Below the pieces are notes generated by a model, which saw only the letters and a program-made list of their open reading frames with translations, did not search any database and was not told the DNA's origin. From Paenibacillus baekrokdamisoli (GTDB lineage Bacteria; Bacillota; Bacilli; Paenibacillales; Paenibacillaceae), in NCBI RefSeq assembly GCF_003945345.1, contig NZ_AP019308.1, positions 6,939,001 through 7,003,000 of the forward strand: DNA of 64,000 nt, given 5' to 3'. The position numbers and the translations under genes were made by a program. The stretch's first letter is position 1; every line of letters begins with the position of its first letter. This document shows, one piece after another, positions 62,729 through 64,000 of the stretch.

Positions 62729-63293
62729 GTTCACTAATTTCTTGATCCTGCCGATCATTCAAATCAATCCATTTCTCAATGATTGTCTCCCACTTCTTCT
62801 CCGAAATGATTCCTGTGATGCGCTCCCTTACAATTCCTTCACTGTCGATAAGTAAGCTTGTCGGAAACGAAGAAATTTTATACAGATCTAGTGCTATACC
62901 TTTACGATCCATTAGAATTGGAAATGTGAGTTTCTGTTGATCGACAAATTCTCTAGCTTGTCTCTCCTTGTCGTAGCTCGTTGCATTAATACCATATATC
63001 TGAAGCTGTTCACTGTACTTTTTCGACAACGTCTGTAAATATGGCGCTTCCCGTTCACAAGGCCTACAGTAGGATGCCCAGAAATTAACGAGAAGCAGCT
63101 TGTCCCGTTTACCTCCTATTACAATGCTCATACCGCTGAGGTCAGGTAATTGTAGCGTAGGAGCAATATAATCAGGCTTCGGTTTCATGTGAGCGGAAAA
63201 AGTTAGCATCGTATTTTGTTTCTCATTATTCTGATATATCGCTATACCAGCTAAGCAAAGAACTACTACTATGAAAACAATTGTACGTTTCAT
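62709..63293 (-). CDS. TlpA/ResA-like thiol-disulfide oxidoreductase
   Basis: A 194-aa protein with an N-terminal signal anchor (residues ~4-22) and a thioredoxin-fold domain with YCRPC as the active-site CxxC near residue 80, plus the cis-Pro region ISSFPTSLLID. It should act outside the membrane, for example in cytochrome c maturation (ResA) or spore disulfide reduction (StoA). The specific role is not shown. Confidence 0.88.
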   Translation of the reverse strand: MKRTIVFIVVVLCLAGIAIYQNNEKQNTMLTFSAHMKPKPDYIAPTLQLPDLSGMSIVIGGKRDKLLLVNFWASYCRPCEREAPYLQTLSKKYSEQLQIYGINATSYDKERQAREFVDQQKLTFPILMDRKGIALDLYKISSFPTSLLIDSEGIVRERITGIISEKKWETIIEKWIDLNDRQDQEISEQRQPIY

Positions 63294-63384
63294 GAGAATC
63301 CTTCTTTCATATCTTACGACTTACAAACATTACATATGTTACCATATAAAAGAATGGATGCTCAAGCTGGAGGGGATATTGTTT

Positions 63385-64000
63385 ATGCACGCAGCTTATT
63401 CTGAGTTATTATTTAGCGAGTTAACCGGAAACTTACGTGAGGACGTTTATAATTTCTTATCGAGGAACGGCTGTGAGGAGATAGGGGTGCACTGCTTAAA
63501 AGTCGGGGAAGAATCGAAAAGAATTGCAATCATGTTTGGTGCTAACTCAAGAGAAGCTGAGTATGCGGGATATCTGCATGATATTAGTGCGGTATTCCCA
63601 AACGAAATAAGAATATCTATTGCTCATCAGCTAGGAGTTGAGGTTTTACCAGAAGAAGAAACCTTTCCGATGATCATTCATCAGAAATTATCAAAAGAGA
63701 TGGCTAGGAATTTGTTCAACATATCGAATCCTACGATTCTGAACGCGGTAGGGTGTCATACAACTTTGAGAAAGCACGCTACACTTCTGGATAATGTACT
63801 ATTTGTTGCTGATAAAATTGCATGGGACCAGTCCGGAAGTCCACCTTATATCAAAGACATCTATCAGGGACTTGAAAAATCCATAGAGCATGCTTCATAT
63901 GCCTATATTAATTACCTTTGGCAGCAACGAGAAAAATTGAGAGTGGTACATCCATGGTTAAGGGATGCATTTTATGATTTAGATCAACTCCTGAGGGAAT
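63385..64000 (+). CDS. YqeK-like HD-domain hydrolase (truncated by window end)
   Basis: The frame opens at ATG 63385, nine bases after GGAGGGG (63369-63375), and runs to the window end (205 codons, no stop). It has the family blocks YLHDISAVFP and NAVGCHTTLRKHA...LLDNVLFVADKIAWDQ of YqeK (Ap4A symmetrical hydrolase type). The HD metal site may be intact. Product length is unknown. Confidence 0.8.
   Translation, partial: MHAAYSELLFSELTGNLREDVYNFLSRNGCEEIGVHCLKVGEESKRIAIMFGANSREAEYAGYLHDISAVFPNEIRISIAHQLGVEVLPEEETFPMIIHQKLSKEMARNLFNISNPTILNAVGCHTTLRKHATLLDNVLFVADKIAWDQSGSPPYIKDIYQGLEKSIEHASYAYINYLWQQREKLRVVHPWLRDAFYDLDQLLRE

Overview
The window looks like a Bacillota chromosome of the Paenibacillus type. 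The signs are strong GGAGG ribosome-binding sites, two T-box leaders, an L20-type leader in front of infC-rpmI-rplT, a SigI/RsgI pair, Rex-type control of mixed-acid fermentation genes, and RsbT/RsbU-like signalling parts. No rRNA or tRNA gene and no CRISPR array was found. The species cannot be fixed from sequence alone.

Layout. 0-5 kb: a leftward run (manA, a VOC protein, ytqB- and ytqA-like genes), a 61-aa protein, trmB, and a convergent PAP2 phosphatase that overlaps trmB. 5-10 kb: two glycosyltransferases, then infC (ATT start), rpmI and rplT behind a leader and attenuator. 10-20 kb: a glycine-rich protein, a GNAT enzyme, and a branched-chain amino acid block (T-box, ilvB, ilvN, ilvC, leuA, then leuB) with a histidine kinase/response regulator pair between leuA and leuB; leuC and leuD are absent. 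20-30 kb: a 2-Cys peroxiredoxin, sigI-rsgI, a two-gene operon of a degenerate RsbT homologue and a histidine kinase carrying an RsbU-type N-terminal domain, a structured leader with a terminator before pepA, an MFS transporter and a molybdopterin oxidoreductase. 30-38 kb: the anaerobic block adhE-pflB-pflA behind a perfect Rex operator, then a tandem class II aldolase. 38-54 kb is accessory: an acyltransferase, small lipoprotein and membrane proteins, a formate/nitrite transporter, a 1.28-kb duplicated MBL-hydrolase/Lrp module around an ABC-2 permease and a lipase-like hydrolase, a molybdopterin oxidoreductase, a glycerol-1-phosphate dehydrogenase and a MocR/EamA pair. 54-63 kb is an AT-richer island: an extra murE, a complete IS4-family element, an XRE regulator, a TMEM175-like channel, a second-type MetRS with its own methionine T-box, and an arylamine N-acetyltransferase. 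A thioredoxin-like protein and a truncated YqeK-like HD hydrolase close the window.

How the genes work together. The adhE/pfl genes and the formate channel form a pyruvate-formate fermentation module under redox (Rex) and probably FNR-type control. ilv/leuA respond to tRNA-Leu charging. The most unusual unit is 23988-25763: a pseudo-RsbT encoded 3 bp upstream of an RsbU_N-PAS-HisKA-HATPase kinase, which suggests that a partner-switching stress input drives a phosphorelay-type kinase.

The window also carries several non-coding repeat families: a ~195-bp palindromic repeat (3 copies), a TTTTTGC hairpin family (3 loci), a ~50-bp palindrome flanking single-gene units in the island (3 copies), and AGCGG...CCGCT palindromes.
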